Assembly: GCF_001949145.1 (NCBI RefSeq)
Contig: NW_019091404.1
Span: 2,410,262-2,474,261 of the forward strand
Reading direction: 5' to 3'
Source of the DNA: Acanthaster planci
Taxonomy: Eukaryota; Echinodermata; Asteroidea; Valvatida; Acanthasteridae
Length of the DNA: 64,000 nucleotides
The notes below the pieces were generated by a model. That model did not search any database. It saw only the letters and a list, made by a program, of their open reading frames with translations, and was not told the DNA's origin. The translations under genes were made by a program, and so were the position numbers. Positions 12,901 to 25,377 of this stretch are shown here, piece after piece (the first letter of the stretch is position 1; each line of letters opens with the position of its first letter).

Positions 12901-15900
12901 GACAGAAGATGGCGTAGAGGAAGCGTTTGACGTGAGTTTTTAAATTGGCATGAGAGAAATTAATACTTTCTGGAAAGTTTGCCATTCTAGTTCTCTGATT
13001 TTGACAAGAATTGGTTTTGCAAAAAGAAACTGGTTGGAAGGCAAGCAGAACATGAAAAAGATGAGTAAAAACAGTCCAATTTAATGATTTCCATCAATCT
13101 TCCAATTCCAACTGACCCTTGCCCCCTCTACTGACAAATGCTACACAAAGGTCTCTCAGATTGACAGGAAGTTGATTGTTTTTCACACAATTCAAGTAAA
13201 CCATACTTCATCGAGGCTTTCAACCCCCCCCCCTTTCCCAACAGGTGGTTGGTGAGATTGAAGAGATTGTCAAGACAGGTCTGTGGGTGGGTGATTGCTT
13301 CATCTACACCAACTCACTCAACAGGCTCAATTACTACGTCGGAGGGGAGATTGTCACCATCTCGCATCTAGACAGGTTGGTGGACTTCAAGTTTTGTATT
13401 TCTCAATTAAAGTTAAATGTCATATTGTCATCAAACTGTAGACCTCAGTGGTTCTTTTGTAAGAAGACTTGAGCAGTGGAGATCTTTAATTACCTTTGAT
13501 AGCTTAGCACTTAGAGCTATGGCTTTGGTGCTAAGTTTACTTTTTTTCAGAAATGGATTAAATGTAAGAGCTTTGATGGTGCATAGTTTCTGTGCTGTGG
13601 GATGATTAAATAGCTGAATGTACCAAAGGCTTTAACAGAAGGCTATTATCTATTTCAGAGTGATGTATCTCCTTGGTTACATCGCCAAGGACAACCGCCT
13701 CTACCTTGGCGACAAGGAGCTGAACATCATCAGCTACTCTGTCCTCCTGTCGGTACTGGAGTACCAGACGGCCGTCATGCGGCGCGACTTTGAGACGGCT
13801 GACAAGGTCCTACCAACAGTGCCCCGGGAGCAGCGGACGCGCGTGGCTCACTTCCTGGAGAAGCAAGGTTTCAAGTCACAGGCCCTTGCTGTGTCATGTG
13901 ACCCTGAGCACCGGTTCGAGTTGGCCCTGCAGCTGGGAGAGCTGAAGATTGCCTATGACCTTGCCTTGGAGTCCGAGGTTTGTCCTGTTGATACCCAATT
14001 CCTTAAATCCATTAAAACACCTTTCAAGATCCTTAACCGGAATGAGATTTGCCCATTTTCCCCCAGAATTTGTAGGTTTTGGAAGTTTCACTAAAATTTT
14101 GCTCACAAATGTAGCTCAGGAAATATTAGACTTAACTATGGAGCATCTGGACTTGAATATATTCTCTTATCTTGGCTGTGAAGTCAAACCAGCTAATATT
14201 TGCACGGGTAAGTGTCACAGGTCAATCAAGATAGGAGGTTTTTGCACAGAAGGTAGAGAGATGACGGAAGATGGGCAGAAGCCGAAAAGACTGTTCCTTG
14301 AAAATATTGATTATTTGTGGAGCTACATGACAAAAACTGAAAAAGTTTGCCAAGTAGTAAGCTGTTACAAATTGAGTAAATATCAACTTTGATTTACACC
14401 TTTTTATCGAGTGATTGGTGTTCATCTTCACAGGCTGAAACGAAATGGAAACAGCTCGCCGAACTAGCGACAACCAAATGCGAGTTCCGTCTTGCCCAGG
14501 AATGCCTTCACAAGGCGCAGGACTTTGGCGGCCTGCTGCTATTGGCTAGCTGTGCTGGAGATGCCGACATGGTCGGCAAGCTTGCTGACACCGCCGACGA
14601 GAAGGATAAAAACAACGTTGGATTCTTGGCCTATTTCATGCAGGGAAAGTAAGCAAAATGAGCTGTGACAGTTAGATGGCAAAGTGTAAATGAGGGGAGT
14701 GTGGACTAGTCGTTAGGGTTTATGAATCATGAACCACTGTTATTTCCCATTTGCTCACTCTCCAGCTATTGAAACCCAAATGTGCGTTTTTCATTCTTGT
14801 GTCAAAGTGTCATTTGTTGGTGTAGATGTTTTTTTTAAAAAAAACCTGACGAGTTGTTTTTTATTTCAGACTTGAGGAGTGTTTGGCTCTACTCTGTAAG
14901 TCGGGGAGATACCCAGAGGCAGCTTTCTTTGCCAGGACTTACATGCCAAGCAAGATCTCAGAGTAAGCATAAGATTAGTTGTCCATGGTCCATCCACTTA
15001 AAAGACATCAAGGACTTAAACATTTCCCATCAAAAGCTCTCTTCTTTTGGAAATATAAGTTTTGTTTATGAAAAAGTTCATCAATTCTCTTCAATTATTG
15101 CCAGAATTCTGTATGTTTAGAATATTTTCATGTTTTGAAAAATTCAAAGAACAAGTTTCATTTCATAAGGTTAATGCAGTTTAGAGTTCTCCAAAAGGAT
15201 TTTTTTTTTGTGGGTGAAAATTGAACCCTGTAATAATTTGGACTGACATCGTAATCCAGTTCGGCAAGCTGAGTCTCTTTTCCTTTACAAAAGCATCACC
15301 AATATTTTTTTTTCTCTCTTTTACTTCTCCTAGGATCGTGACATCGTGGAAGGAAAGTCTGGGGAAAGTCAACAAGAAAGCCGCTGATGCCTTGGCAGAC
15401 CCCACCCAGTATGAGAACCTGTTTGTTGGTCTCAAGGAGGCATTCAAGGGAGAAGAGTACCTCAAGGCAACCAAGAAAAACTACCCAGCCAGAGCCTACC
15501 CAAAGCTCCCTGTAAGTCAGCAACTTGAGCAGTCTTTCAAATCTTCATCAATCTGTTACCAGTTGTGCGTCTACAACCTTTACTTGTAACCAGTTAGGGT
15601 TTGAAAATCAGTTTTAAGTGTGAAGACCTTTGATTTTACGTTACAGCTTGACAGTTTAAAGCCATTACCTCATTCTTATTATGTAACAGAGAGATGCTCA
15701 AAATGTAAACTCAAAATTTCCACCTGAAAATGACTTCTTAAAATTAAATTCCTACAATGTATGCTTAATGTATGCTAAAATGTATATCAAATCAGATTAA
15801 GACATTTTCAGTTTTAGTTCTCAGGAATTGTTTGACAGGCATGTAAAATAGACAGTCTTAGCTGACGCTTTAACAACTCCTGTACTTTATGCAAATGATG

Positions 15901-16566
15901 ACATGTTTTGGAAGAGGTTGGAGAACACGGTTTCTTTCAACTGTTCTTTTTTCTCGTATTTTGCAGAGCAACTCAGATAGAGATATCTTGGATGAAATGG
16001 AAGAGGCCACAGCAAGTGGAACATTTTCAGAGGTCAGAAATGAGATATATTCCTTCAACCATTGAAGGAATAACCCATAAATGTACCACCTGAGCTATCC
16101 AATCCTACATTGACGGCCTATGTACAAACTGGAGTTCCATCAGTGCCGCACTGGATGGCCTAGTTGGTAGAGCCCATGTATTGCATTGCAAGGGTCAGTG
16201 GTTAGAATCTCACTTGAGGCAGTTTTTCTGTATTCAACCCAAAATCACATCTGGGGGAAGAGGGTCGTCAAAGAATGTTACAAGAAAGAACCCGTAAAGA
16301 AATATTTTGTCTGTGAATTCCCTCAGGACCAAGTATTGCCGGACGAACCAGAGATGGCCGAACTGGAGGCTGACCAACCAGCAGCAGCAGAGCCAGCTGC
16401 GACAAAGCAACCCCCAGCAGCAGACCCACCCGCAGCCCCGCCTACCAAAGCTCCACGCCCCAGGACCCCTGACGATGACCTGGATCTAGACCTGGATGAC
16501 CTCAACATCGATGATAATTTAGACACAGGGGACATCAACCTAGATGATGACTTCTTAGATGCCTAA
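6923..16566 (+). CDS. COPB2: COPB2, coatomer subunit beta-prime
   Basis: Twenty-two coding exons: 6923-6925, 7757-7777, 8010-8126, 8253-8339, 8638-8764, 9270-9418, 9769-9915, 10339-10438, 10698-10840, 11245-11344, 11579-11678, 11785-11895, 12198-12286, 12430-12536, 12788-12931, 13245-13375, 13659-13977, 14434-14648, 14870-14962, 15334-15511, 15967-16032 and 16327-16566. All phases agree, giving 928 residues (human 906). The first exon holds only the start codon, followed by PLRLDIK as in human. Residues 1 to about 300 form a WD40 propeller (VHVWNHE, IKLWDWD, VKIWDY, VRIWHAN). A second propeller runs to about 560, then an alpha-solenoid ([23 protein letters not shown]). The tail from about 850 is Pro/Ala/Gln-rich and then very acidic, ending LDDDFLDA. 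From family knowledge, the protein is a COPI coat subunit that helps bind dilysine retrieval signals for Golgi-to-ER transport. Nothing looks broken. Confidence 0.97.
16150..16222 (+). repeat. tRNA-derived element (SINE head or tRNA pseudogene)
   Basis: In the last COPB2 intron, TGGCCTAGTTGG at 16156-16167 followed by TAGAGC resembles a Pol III A box. GGTTAGAATCTC at 16200-16211 resembles a B box (consensus GGTTCGAATCC). The spacing and a TATTGCAT segment between them recall a tRNA-Ala with anticodon TGC. The acceptor stem does not pair well and the T-loop has substitutions, so I call it tRNA-derived and not a working tRNA gene. An 11-bp hairpin with a 3-base loop lies just upstream at 16048-16072. 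Confidence 0.5.
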
Positions 16567-19500
16567 GTAGATTTCCTAATGCTTCTTGACAGACGGTGAT
16601 CTTCTCAAAGGTGTCCAGAGGAATGTCATCAAATGCTCTCTTTTCTCCCACAACCAGTTCGAGAGAAATTGAAATTGACTTCCCATGTTCGTCCAGACAG
16701 CACTTCCTGTAGCTGAGCCGTCATCCTGTAAACATTTTCAGTACAGGAATCCATTCATACATACATACACGTATCAATGCATTCCAAGAATCTGAATTTT
16801 AAAGAAAATTCACTAAGGTAAAAAGAAGTCTACTTCCTTTGGATCACGGTTATCTAGCTGTTGCCACCTGTACAGTACATTCTACGTTGCCCAGCAGTTT
16901 CAAAATTTGATGTTCCATACTCATTGTTAGAGTTAAGAGGATTTTCCGCAGATTTTTTTTTTTACAGAAATTCTTACTGGGGAAAAAGGATGCTGAATTT
17001 GTCACTAATCTCAAATAATCCTTTTTTTTTTTTGCACTTCTGCTATGCTTAAGTGGCAGCGCACCTCCCCCCAATAAATGGAAATTTTATTACATGTAAC
17101 TTTAACTGGCGAGTTAGTTTCCGTGAATTTCTTAATCTTTCTCATGAGCTAAAAACTTTCACATTCTGCCCGTCCCTTTTCTTTTGTTTGATTTTTGTTC
17201 AGCAGTTTGGGACTGTCTTATCACATAAGGGGAAAAAGTAATCAATTGAGATTTTAAAGTAAATGCTGTAAGAGGTTGTTCATCGAAACTGGTGTACTGA
17301 AGAATGGACAAATATCGAAATGGTACCAAGAATTACATGTGATGATAGACAGTTCTTGCAATTTGAACCCACTTTTGTTAAATGAGTAGGGAACATTGAA
17401 ATGACAGCAAGGCTAAAGATATCGTTTAATATTTAAAACTGACAAAAATGTCTTATATGTAGCCTAGTTGAATTCAAGTATGATGCATTGATATACTGCT
17501 CTATTCCGAATATTACTTGGTGACAAGGGAACCCAAAGTTAAAAGTGTTGAATGACTGTTACGCTGTATGAAAAAAATACAGTGAACCTGTACATGTATG
17601 TCTATGTTTTTGCTTTCAGTTTAGGTTTCAAGGTCTTTTACCTGGCGAATCAAGGTAGTTCTTTGGATCTCGTGTGTACAGAACGGGAGAATTTATCACA
17701 AGACTGTTTTGGTTCCAATCATGAAATTGAAAATGCTTGAAATGTCCGTCAATAAAAAGGAAAACAGCAGACTTCCAGGTGTTCACCTTTTGAAGTTGAG
17801 TATTGGTCAGTTCTAAGATCAATTCTTTTGTTTAGTCTGGGAATTATTTCAGCTATATCTGAAACTTGGCTTGTTGGGTGACAGTCATTCCGTCTTAAAT
17901 GTTGATTTTAGTTCAAATTCCCCGGTTTTCAAATTACACGTATTAAAGTTCTATTTGTTCCCCCGCCCAGTATGTGAAGTATTTACGCACGGATATTTTG
18001 TTACACTAAAATGTTTCAAAACATATTCCTCTACCTTGGAACATATAAGATTAATCGAATTTAGATTGTGAAAACCAAAACGATAAAGGTCTTGTTTGAC
18101 AGATCTAAGAAGGGGCTGTTTTTGAGAACCACTGGAAATGTTTACCTTCCACCAGAAAACAAACCGTTATTCGTATCAACCTGGTATGTTTGGTTTAATG
18201 ATAAAATACTTAAGGTTTTGCGAGGACTTAGCGGTAGTGTAATTTGAGGTTGAAAAGATGGGAGACGTAGAGAGTTAAGTTTTAAATATACAAATTGATA
18301 CTCTATCACGGGAAATTATTCCAACTGACATTAATGGGCTACCGATATTAACTTGATCTGTCAAATTCCCTCTCGAACCTTTCTTCTTGCTGCGTATAAT
18401 TATTAATTAAGCCCACATAACACGGTAAAACGCATTCCAACTGGATTGACCAGTCAGATCACTCGAAACTATCAAAGAAACATCTTTCCATTGTGATTGG
18501 TCATTTTTATAGGTCGTGGTGACTTCAGTTTGTTGCCTCACATGGTCAGAGCTCGTTTCTGATGAAAGTCGTCAGGGAACCCATTCCGTGCCATTTGCCA
18601 TTCTGTGCACGTAAAAAACAAGTACCAGCGATTACGTCTGCTGATAAGATTCAGTGACCCGTCGACCCGTCGAAACCGCCAATTTTCAAACTGGAGATTG
18701 TTTTGGCTAAACTCTCAAAACAATTGTTCACGGGTGAAAAATGAAGCTGTGGAAGGGTGGGGCACGTGCCCACTCGTCGACGAACCTGTCTTTAAAGGGA
18801 ATTTGTTGGAGCTCCAAACTCTGCGGATTTCAAGTTAAAGGTAAACATTCAGCATCACTGTAGTAGGCCTATGTTGATAGGTGGTTCCTACGACGTTTTT
18901 CTTTTTCATTAGGCCTTCATACTCTTCCCCTGTTTAAGTGTTATTTTTCTCATCCAAAGCTTATCCCTCGTTTCCGTTTTCAGAAAGCCTTAACAAAGAA
19001 ACTCGGAAATTCCTGGTTGTTTGCCCTGTACTGGTTGTTGTACTGTTTTCTCTCTTTGCGAATTGCGGACGAAATTTAAGATTGGTGGTGCTTCTGTAAT
19101 TATTGATGTGTAGCAAGTAAGCCGTGTCTGTGCGAAAAGTGCTACATTTCACTTGGTATCGGCATCACATCGTCATTATTACTAATTTAAAAATAGGCCT
19201 AGGCCTATAGTTTGTTGATTTGCGCCAAAAAACTCCGGGGAACCAAATTTGTAAGACTTTGATTTCATTATGAATTTTGTGTTCAATCTCTGATCCTCAA
19301 ATACATGTAGGCCTACATTCTTGGTAACTCGCACCATTCGGAAAAAACCAAGGACTGATTTAAAACACCACTCAAATCGCACAGACCATGTGGACACTGG
19401 ACAGACTAACCATGGAGGTATATGGGACTAACAAGGGTGCAATTGAGATGCACAGCTCTTGCCCGCATCTTGACTGTCTCGGGGTACACGGCAGATAGCT

Positions 19501-20692
19501 CCCTGCATGTCGTCAAAGTTTCAAATCAGTGACTGCTGAACTGATATGAAGAAACCGGGCCTGCCAACAATGGACTCTCTTTTGGTGTTTAGTAAGGTAA
19601 AGGCTCTTAATAGGCCTATGTATCATAGTCCAGAGGATCAAACAGTCGGCTACATCACTGACAATCCGAGTTTCGCGTGGCCAAAAGTAAAATTTCATTA
19701 CAGGCCTATAAGTGTTGAATAAAAAGTGTAGGTCTTGCGCCGAGTTTCTGTCAGTAACCATTTATCCTGGAGTTATCAAGGTTTTTTCCCATGCATGACC
19801 ACACTCTTGGTATCTCAAACACGACCTATGGTCACAGGAGATCACATACTGACCAGCAGGGTGCACTCTCCCGTCGGTTCGTTGGTCCTAATTATTGATA
19901 TTGATGGTTTGATTGTGTGGCTGATTTAAAGGAAAGCAAACATCGACTGCGTATGCCAAAGTGATTGGAATATTTGGTTTGAATGAATTCAGTGTGGGGA
20001 ATTGAAGGTGTCTTCAGTGGCTAAGCTCTTGGTCTAATTTTTATGTCAATAATAAATGCATTTCTCCATTACTTACAGAGTGCCAAATTTGTCGTGGCTA
20101 CATGTAGATTTCATCCATGCTAGGTAACCTTTAAAAATCAACTCGAAGGTTTACCAGTGGGTTTCTAAACTTTTAATCACTAAACCTTAGGCATAAACAG
20201 TGAGCATCAGCAACATTCTGAGTGAAGTTGTAACGTCTTTGCAGACAGGAAAGCTAGAAAAGCGTCCTGAAAGCAATTCAAGGAAGCCACATCAGGTGAC
20301 ATATTGGCATTGTCACATCGCATCACATCAACACCACACCGGTAACTGAGTGCAATCCGTTCCAACAAAAAAACGACACATATATTTTCCAGTGTTATCT
20401 TTCGAAAATGGCAAGTTTATAAGGTGACAATTTTGAAGATAAGCATTTATTAACATCTTAAAATGGAGACCTACAACGCAACCTGAATATTGGATTACAA
20501 ACATCATTAAAAAGTATAATTATACCAACTTAATGATTAGAATCGACTTGCTTTTTTGACGATTATAAAGTCATGGTAAAACGAACCCTTAACCAGGGAT
20601 CGGCTTTACCTATGTGTAAAATCAGCTTTTTGTGAATAAATGGCGGTGCATGGACTAACTGAGTGTTAAAGAGATTACAAAACAGTGTCTAC
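16567..20692. other. COPB2 3'-UTR followed by intergenic DNA
   Basis: The COPB2 3'-UTR begins after the TAA at 16564-16566 and should end near one of two AATAAA signals (17073-17078 or 17751-17756). Beyond about 17,800 I see no coding exon, only short chance frames. Several copies of the TAGGCCTA palindrome occur here (near 18865, 19195-19215, 19310 and 19608). Confidence 0.5.
17751..17756 (+). terminator. COPB2: Candidate COPB2 polyadenylation signal
   Basis: AATAAA in a GTC-AATAAAAAGG context, about 1.19 kb after the COPB2 stop codon. An earlier AATAAA at 17073-17078 is the alternative. The choice between them cannot be made from sequence alone. Confidence 0.4.
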
Positions 20693-20698
20693 TTTATT
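20693..20698 (-). terminator. FOXL2: Candidate distal FOXL2 polyadenylation signal
   Basis: Minus-strand AATAAA (plus-strand TTTATT) about 1.5 kb downstream of the FOXL2 stop. A very proximal alternative is at 22195-22200. Use of both would give short and long 3'-UTR isoforms. Confidence 0.35.
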
Positions 20699-22232
20699 AA
20701 TTGTAACCAGCAGCATTTGGCCTTTCAAAATACACTTTTCACAAAAATGAAACAATCAAAACATTCGTAATTTCTTGAGCATATGGAGGCAGTTTGTGTT
20801 TGTTGTGATCCACATTTTCGATGTTTTCCATAAAAGGTCTTACAAAACTCAAGGATCAGATATACAGATGTTGATCGTACAATGCGCATGAGGATTCCAC
20901 ACTGATAGAACAATAGCCATTTTCATGCGGAAGTACTGCTCATAAAATAAAGCCGAGTTGTAATATTGTACCCTTAAGAGGCGATTAGCACATGGCTTAA
21001 GCATTTGGTTAATTGTCGTCCAAAGTAAGCCAAATTTCTCGAAACAATGCACGCAGGGTTCCCAAAAATACGTGTATAAAGTGACTACGAATAGGATTAC
21101 GAGGGTGGAATTCACCACTTCGTTGGAAAAAAAGGGAGCGGATGACAAAACATTATTTGCCGACTAAAACATGTATACAGTGTCTAAAACTCATCTTTTA
21201 CAACAATCCAATTTAATCCCATTATATTTTTTCATGCAGAATGCTAAAGATCATAGCAAAACATATTTTGATTAAGGCTATGTTACAAAATGTTGATACT
21301 TGCAGAAAAACAATACTACTATATAAGTTGGAGTACTGACCGTAAATATTTTTAGTTTACGATGCATTTGAAATCGCATATAGTTTGGGTGCTTCCTTTC
21401 ATCAGTACCTGTGTTTGTAACTTGAAACTTCATTAACTTGAAAACAATGAGGATTTATAAAAATTTGGTGTTAAATCGGAACAAATGTTGTGCGAAATAG
21501 CAAAAATAAGGTGAAACAAAGGTGTCATAAGTGTTCTCTGCTTTCATAAAAGAAATTGTCATTCAATACGAAAAAGTACAATACATTTTCATACAGAGGT
21601 TTGCTCCACAAAATCAAAACCAAAAATCAAATCCAGCCACAGTTCGATGCCTGAAGATTCATAAAAACCAAAACATTTCACAAACCGTTATGCTGCACTG
21701 ATTCCAACCAATGTGCAAGTTATTGAGCAAAAATACCTGATTATATTTTCAAATTTTGGATGTTTTGCAATCATTTGAGTATAGCATTTACAACTTATAT
21801 TGTAGATGCCTTTCTAGACAAACTAATTCATCATCCAGTTTAGAAAATAATTTACCGACTTCAAATGTGTCTCGTTGATGAATGCATTATGCATGTCAGT
21901 ACACTCTAAAAGCATCAATCTGAAAAATGTGAAATAAAATAAGCGTTTGCCTTGAAACGCACAAGTTCTGGTACTTGAACTCAAATTCAGAAATTTCCTT
22001 AATTCACAAAAAAGGCTCCTGTCCCGATATCTAAAAATTTCCAAATCTTTCGATCCATATTTCTAAAAATGCGTTACCATTGTTGCTGCTACATGTATAT
22101 GTTAGTACCACTGTACCGATGAACGTCAAGTTAATGGCAAAGTCGTTGTTTTAGTTTGGTTTTGTATCTTTTGAGTACAAGTTAGTTTTTCCTCTTTATT
22201 TTGAGAGTAACATATTGGGGGTGATTTTTCTC
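20693..22232 (-). other. FOXL2: Probable FOXL2 3'-UTR
   Basis: This stretch follows the FOXL2 stop codon on the minus strand and has no coding potential of its own. It is AT-rich, and U-rich in the FOXL2 sense, as long metazoan 3'-UTRs often are. Minus-strand AATAAA signals lie at 22195-22200, only 33 bases after the stop, and at 20693-20698. The distal one would give a 1.5-kb UTR. The extent is inference. Confidence 0.4.
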
Positions 22233-23348
22233 TCAGTAATAGGGTAATCCATCGGGTTGTCGTCTGCATGGAGTATAGCTAGCGAAAGATGTTGAGTAAC
22301 TTACAGCTAGTCCATTGTCTTCAAAACTAACGGGATTCGGCCCTGGACTGCCCGGTCCCATGGCCGGCATCGGAGCCACCTGCGTCCCCGTTGAATATGG
22401 CGATCCCACGGGGTTTGGAAACGCTACCGGCTGGTGGTGGATCTGCCCGTAATGATGAGTCGGCTGGATGGCAGGAACGGTCACCGGGAGCTGCGGCGAA
22501 GCGACGCCGTGGCTGAGTGGCATTCCCCGGGGAGCGTTTGCCGCGGCTGCCGCTGCAGCCGCTGCAGCTACCTGGCAAGACGTGTAGGTGTAGTGCGGAG
22601 GAGACTGACTGACAGGTGGCTGGTGATGAGACATTCCCCAGTTGGTATAGGAAGGGTGCAAGTATTTCGTGGTAAGGTGGTACGGATATTGCGGATCGGG
22701 GCCAATGTACGGCTTGTCCAGCATGGCCAGGTCCAGGCTTCGGTGGGGCCGCCTCATCCTGCGTCTTCTCCTGTAGTTGCCCTTCTCAAACATGTCATCG
22801 TAGGCTGGGTCCAAAGTCCAAAAATTACCCTTCCTTTCGCCTCCTCCTTCTCTCGGTATCTTGATGAAGCATTCGTTCAGGCTCAAGTTGTGTCTAATGG
22901 AGTTTTGCCAGCCCTTCTTGTTCTTCTCGTAGTAGGGAAATTTGTTGATGATGTACTGGTAGATTTGGCTAAGAGTTCGGCGTCTGTCCGGAGACTCCTT
23001 TATAGCCATGGCGATCAGCGCAACGTAGGAGTAGGGAGGTTTATCGGCTGGGTCTGGTTTATCATCTACTTCTTCAACCTGTTCTCGCTTCACTGTGTCC
23101 TTGCCTTCTTTAACGGTCAAATCCTCCATGACGCTCGCACGGCTATTCTGCAGAACGTCCGATCTCTGCTCACCGCCGCCACGCGAGCTGCAATTACCGG
23201 CCGCTGCTTCTGGTACGGTCTCCCGGGGTTCGGTTTTAATTGACGGGCCGCACCCTGATGGGTAACTCGCCGTCTGCGGCACGGTGCGAAGCAAGGAGGG
23301 CCTGCTAGTCTCGTGGTGGAGGTGATGATGATGATGATACAGGTCCAT
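22233..23348 (-). CDS. FOXL2: FOXL2, forkhead transcription factor
   Basis: Single uninterrupted exon, 371 residues (human 376, also one coding exon). I start at the ATG at 23348-23346, which gives MDLYHHHHH and has A at -3 and G at +4. The frame stays open a further 14 codons, but that extension opens with TTG, not ATG. A SUMO-type motif IKTE lies at about 37-40. The forkhead domain covers about 102-198, with the recognition helix [15 protein letters not shown] at about 147-161 and the FOXL2-typical run [17 protein letters not shown] followed by [12 protein letters not shown]. Ten alanines at about 261-270 follow SCQV, at the place of the human polyalanine tract that follows SCQM. CRRQPD near the end matches human CARQPE. 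From family knowledge, it controls ovarian and mesodermal or neural-crest-related programmes and binds forkhead sites in DNA. The C-terminus is shorter and different after that motif. Confidence 0.96.
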   Translation of the reverse strand: MDLYHHHHHLHHETSRPSLLRTVPQTASYPSGCGPSIKTEPRETVPEAAAGNCSSRGGGEQRSDVLQNSRASVMEDLTVKEGKDTVKREQVEEVDDKPDPADKPPYSYVALIAMAIKESPDRRRTLSQIYQYIINKFPYYEKNKKGWQNSIRHNLSLNECFIKIPREGGGERKGNFWTLDPAYDDMFEKGNYRRRRRMRRPHRSLDLAMLDKPYIGPDPQYPYHLTTKYLHPSYTNWGMSHHQPPVSQSPPHYTYTSCQVAAAAAAAAAANAPRGMPLSHGVASPQLPVTVPAIQPTHHYGQIHHQPVAFPNPVGSPYSTGTQVAPMPAMGPGSPGPNPVSFEDNGLAVSYSTSFASYTPCRRQPDGLPYY

Positions 23349-24486
23349 CTTTAGCAAACTCTGAAGTCGCCTGTGTGGATTTCTTGCCAAGATTTCTTTG
23401 TTTCCTAGTTCGAAACGCCGTCCAAAATGGTGGCTCTGGAAAGTTCACCTTGGCGTCAACAGATCATGTGACTAGCTGGTTTCCGTAAAAAATCCTGCAG
23501 TTATTAGCTGAACAATAGCCACACCACTCTGCGAGACCCTATGTTTTACTTCATTCAAAAATCACATGCACCCGAAGTAAACGTATCACCACAGACTAAT
23601 GGCCTGCGGAGTGGCACACCGATTTCGATCAAGATAACTCTGTCAAGTGTCAAGTTGCTTGTGAAGAGTTGTTACCTGCTACCAGGGAACAAGACGCGTG
23701 AAATGTTTCATCTCTTCCATAAGACTGGGGCTATGACCAGAAACCCGCCTAGAAATTTGATGTCTTAGCGTTACCGCCAACCACGAAATTATCTCCCATC
23801 TCGTGTGGCTTTTCTATTTCATCAAAGGCACAGGTCACTATCATGGCGTCATGCTCCATCACTGAATTTGGCCTCTCAGTTTATTTTTCTGTGTAATAAG
23901 CCAATCTCATAGGCCCCGCCTCAGTGATCCAATCTGTCGAGGTACCTTTTCTTTGCTGCACTTTTTTGGCACGTTATAGTTTAACGTTTTGTTTTCCAGT
24001 ATTCTGGAATATTTTGCATTGTTACTAAACCAACCCAATTTGTTGTTTTCAAACAAAAATCTGGCCACGCACATTCTAAGCGGCTAGGACCCACCAATCG
24101 ACTCCACGGAAAAGCTCTTCCCACGGCTAAAGCTCTCCATTCTGCGGTTTGTGTTTGGGAAACAGAATACTGTTTTGCAAAGCTGCGATGGTTTTATCGA
24201 AGCCGATGGCTAGCTGTGTGAACTTCTCTCCAAAAAAAATTAGAACCAGATAATTTCGGGGATGTGGATCGCCGGACCTTGTTTTGCAAAGTCGATGGAG
24301 CGTTTACTTCAGACTAAATAAAGCAAGAACAATATTTAAAGGTTTTTGGAACAAAATAAGTAATCTATAGAATAAACATTGGCATAGACTTGACGTTCCC
24401 AACTTGTAAATTCTAACAATGAGAAGGGTGCAGAAAGAATTTATTACACTCTGCCGTGCTTCCTATAAATTTACATGTACTTAAAA

Positions 24487-24566
24487 TGGTTGGTTGGTTG
24501 GTTGGTTGGTTGGTTGGTTGGTTGGTTGGTTGGTTGGTTGGTTGGTTGGTTGGTTAGTTAGTTAGC
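24487..24566. repeat. (TGGT)17 microsatellite grading into TAGT units
   Basis: Seventeen uninterrupted TGGT units at 24487-24554, followed directly by about three TAGT units. The array is perfect and therefore likely to vary in length between individuals. Confidence 0.97.
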
Positions 24567-25377
24567 AACGTGCAAGCATGCAAGTGAGCCTTTTGGAGTT
24601 TATATTTGTGTAGGCCCTAACTGTTAATGGCTCTGCGAGCCTTCAAAGTGCTTGAAATCTGTATTTATTTGTACATTTAAATACAAATAAATAATTAAAT
24701 TTAATAGATAGTGCATTACTGTGTAGGTATCACGCCAAGTAGGACACATTCGAGCATTTAATTTTATTCTCCTTTCTTCACTTCACTTCTATTCCTTTTC
24801 TCACACGATTCCCTGTTCTGCACAGGTTGTTGAGGCCCCGCCTGAGTCGTTGCTGAAATTTAAATGCTAGGTTTCAAAATCCCAATGCATGTACGAAGCC
24901 TCGGTAAAAGCATTCCACTTGGGTCATCTGTGAAAATTGGGGTTATGCTTAAATTGCATTCCTTCGCAGGTAGCTCTGCGTTTGACAACATTTTGTTGGG
25001 TCACGTGCCTGCGTGATGCCTTTTCAGCCCTCAAAAATAACAAAAGATGTGTGGAAGCAAAATACCTGCCTGATCATGGAATTAAGGTAGAAAGGGCAAT
25101 TCTTCAAATTAACGTGAAACTGAGCTTGTAATGTAAGTTCGCATGTACATCCAGGGCCCACAAGCAACAAGTGAAGAAGTTTTCACATTTTATTGTTTTT
25201 TGAGACATTAAGCAAAAATTCAGAATACATTTGCCGTAAACGTTGTCTATTTCACACTTTGCCTTCCGTCACCTTTACATCCTTCAGATCCTTAATTTTG
25301 ACCGCTGCAGGGAAGTCTTAACAGGAATTTATAATGGTGAGCATTCCGATCTTCAGTCGAGCTATGACAATAATCCC

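Noticed and set aside
22434..23243. A 269-codon plus-strand open frame
   Set aside because: It lies antisense to the FOXL2 exon and is a shadow of its GC-rich coding sequence. It has no recognisable domain.
23349..23390. A 14-codon N-terminal extension of FOXL2
   Set aside because: The extension opens with TTG, which is not a normal start in animals. The first ATG in frame, at 23348, has a strong context.
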